From positions 22,444,001-22,508,000 of the forward strand of contig OY987267.1 in the NCBI GenBank assembly GCA_963920665.1: DNA of 64,000 nt, written 5' to 3'. The translations under genes were made by a program, and so were the position numbers. The DNA is from Straminergon stramineum (Eukaryota > Streptophyta > Bryopsida > Hypnales > Calliergonaceae). The notes below the pieces were generated by a model. That model had not been told where the DNA came from, made no database searches, and worked only from the letters and a program-made list of their open reading frames with translations. Within the stretch, counting starts at the first letter, position 1. Each line of letters starts with the position of its first letter. Positions 61,294 to 64,000 of this stretch are shown in pieces.

Positions 61294-64000
61294 GATTGAT
61301 TAAAATTGAATTTTGGTTCATCAAAGCAACATTTATACTAATTTGTGCTAATACCAAGGTACATGGTATTTTTTATCATCTACAAAATTAGTATCAATAC
61401 AATTTATATATTTTGTGGACATTAGTACTATACAATAGTATTTCAACTTGCACTAAGTTAAAATAGTATGGAGTATAACTTTGCAAAATTAGTGTCATGA
61501 ACATTAATATGACAAATCTGTTTACTTCAAAAAAATTGGTATTTTTAAAAAAGATGCATTGCACAACAAACTTCACCTTTTAAAGACTAGTGATGCAAAT
61601 TTTGAATGAAGATTGAATTCAAACATCTTTGCTTATTTGTAATGAATTTTCTTCACCCATTTGATTTTTTTATACTTGTGCTAGTTATCTAAATATTATA
61701 TAATACAGGTTTAGAAACTCTTTTCTACAAATACTCAATACTAGTAGTTCAAAGAGTCAATATATTGTATCTCCAAAACAAATTAACTTTCCTAATTCAA
61801 ATTAGAGTCTTTAATAAATGCCTTCAATAAATAAAAAAGAGAAAAATTTAATCACATGACTGTAATTAGATCTTTAAATTCGAAAGAAATAAATAAAATG
61901 ACTATTCTTATGAATCCATAACCAATTTTAGAGAAATATTTGAATAATTTGTTCTCAAATTTATTTATATAAAACACTTAGAACAATCTAATTGTAGAGA
62001 CATGTCCATATAGACATGAAATTAATTGAATATTCTACTTGGTGTCTTGGTTGGATTGACTTCAAGACTAGGTGCCAACCATAGTCCATAAATTGACTTG
62101 GTAGGTGTTTGCAAGCTATGGTCCACTAGTTTTTAGATAAGCAATTTGTACTCTTCTTGCATTCAATGTGCACTCTTCTAGATTCTGATTTTTTTTATTT
62201 CACCTCATTTAAGAATTTTTTTAGCATTGTATTGTTACAAAGTTTAAAAGATTGGGTTTTAGACTTACATTTAAATAAATAGAAGATTGAAATTTCAATT
62301 TTCCTAAAACAAATTATCTTGAAGATGTAAAATTTTGAAACCTCTTATTTAAAGATACTTCAACTAAACAACAATGGTACTTTCAAGTTTAAATATCCCA
62401 ATTTGGATTCTACATTCGAATTTTCATTATGAAATCCACCATCATGATTTGGACATTAAATTACATTCCTGAAATAAAATCATCAAAAAAGAACTTAATC
62501 CTTGAAGGATGGAGCATATTTTGGAAATGATAAAATATCCCAAATCACCAATTTTTGATGCATTATAGTCCAAAGTCAAAGTTAAAACTTCTTTTTTGAA
62601 TTCCAATTGTAGAAAAGTGTACTTAATATACAAGATAATGCATGGAAAATATTTCAACCTATTGGATGGTGTGGATTGAAAGATTATAGTATTTGAAGTG
62701 AGATTTTTTTTCATTCTTGCGAAATGGGATCAACAGATTTTGAGCCTTCTTGAAGTAAAATTTGTGTTCCACAAGAAAATGAAGATGTTCACTATTCACA
62801 AGTATATGATATTAGATTCACTCATGAAAAAATTTCAAGAGCAAATATGGGGGCTAGCTTACTCTAAATTGCCCTACAATGTAAGGGAGAGAAGTTAACA
62901 AACAATACACTAATCATTTTTTGATGATTTCATAAGCAATGCGATTTTTTTTAAAAATTTGAAATCCAAAAGATGAAAAATTAGAGACAAACATTTGGAT
63001 ATGTAGGAAAAAATTCAAGAACTTTAATTTCACATATTGCTTTTATAAAACTAAACCCCAACGATGCCCTACTTGTTTGGGCTACTAAAAAGTTTAGGAT
63101 ACCATAACTTTTAATTTGAGCAACCAATAAAAAAGAAATTCTTACTAAAAGAGTGCATATTCACACCTTGTGTGAAAATTTTGTGAACATCCAACCCAAA
63201 TTGATTTGGTAGGAAGTAGGAACCTATCTAGATTTTCAATTGTCCATTTCAATGAATGATTGTCCTTTAGGGTTAACTTAGAGATATAATGAATCATCCA
63301 CAAAATATCAATAGAAAAATGTTCAAATATCTGAAAATAAAAATAAAAATAATTTATGATTTCATTTCACATAATTATTTGTTTGTTTAGAAAAAGTTAG
63401 ATCTATATTTTTAGTTCACAACCAAAAATATTCTCTTATAAAGCCAACACTCTCTTATAAAGCCAACACCTCAATAATATTATAATTAGAACAATTAAAT
63501 ATCCAAAAGCCAAGGCTTCCAACTTGACTTTAATGTTGCCTTTTTATTGCTTACTATTTTGAATGATTAATATGCTTACTTAGTTTCTATCTAGGAATAG
63601 GGGTCAACATCTAGTGGAATTGAGTTTTAGTACAATTACCTTAACTTTGAATGCCCTAAAGAAGATTATATGTTCTTTAAGGAGTATTGGAGGATGAAAA
63701 AGACACTTTTCTATTTAATTTTGTTTTGGAGAATTGCTACAACCCCTTTTGTAGTCAATGGGAATGAAAATCTTTCTTTGTACTAGTACTATTGACATTT
63801 CTACCTAAGAAGATGCTTAACCCATGTATCACCATACATTGTATTTTAGTAATTGTCAGCTCCTTAATCTTGATCTAAATTTTAGTTATAAAAAAGTGTT
63901 TAAACAAAATATTGAACCAACTAAGTAATGAAGTTTATTGAGTCTAGTTTGTATTCTAATTTGAAAATGTAAAAGTCCCTAAAATTGAAAATTTCATTAT
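61294..64000. other. AT-rich end of window, no gene recognised
   Basis: Short frames only; the GGTTAACTTAG block near 63271 and CATAACTTTTAATTTGAG near 63102 resemble pieces of repeats A and E. Confidence 0.4.
63432..63469. repeat. 19-bp tandem duplication
   Basis: TCTCTTATAAAGCCAACAC occurs twice, head to tail and identical. Confidence 0.95.

Overview
This is a nuclear genome window from a land plant. It carries a spliced gene with GT-AG introns, a plastid-type MscS channel with a transit peptide, tRNA-derived SINEs, MITEs, long microsatellites and AT-rich repeat remnants. There are no bacterial operons, rRNA or CRISPR arrays. The AT-rich background and a plant-type piggyBac relic (a superfamily generally regarded as scarce in flowering plants) make a bryophyte or other seedless plant my best guess, but the species cannot be fixed from the sequence.

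Only one convincing intact gene is present, on the minus strand between 50.6 and 59 kb, with its leader running to about 60.5 kb. It encodes a plastid-envelope mechanosensitive channel of the MSL2/MSL3 class. I could place 13 coding exons, all with GT-AG borders and compatible phases, giving a predicted protein of 1057 residues. The channel body matches the family almost residue for residue. The last exon encodes a much longer C-terminal tail than usual, containing four imperfect repeats of about 60-73 residues. The leader has a 6-codon uORF stopping 2 nt before the main ATG and a diverged tandem duplication. One intron holds a hAT-type MITE with an exact 8-bp target duplication, and two introns share a dispersed repeat.

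The other ~54 kb is gene-poor. A piggyBac transposase pseudogene (minus strand, 42.4-44.5 kb) is the only other protein family I recognise. Non-coding structure includes a 119-bp minisatellite (3.2-5.2 kb, about 17 copies), a huge trinucleotide microsatellite (17.1-17.7 kb), a (CT)58 tract (26.5 kb), a diverged tandem repeat with a pogo/Emigrant-like MITE in it (22.5-24.2 kb), several SINE-like copies, three hairpin or foldback structures (9.8, 44.7 and 46.9-47.5 kb) and several dispersed repeat families at about 60-85% identity by eye. Between the AT-rich relics lie six GC-richer islands (about 1.6-2.8, 10.5-11.8, 17.75-19.9, 24.2-25.4, 28.6-29.3, 34.2-35.3 kb) marked by short pentanucleotide slippage tracts and frequent AACTTAA-like words; no gene could be proven in them.

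Repeat boundaries and identities were judged by eye and should be read as approximate; exon borders of the channel gene were worked out base by base.
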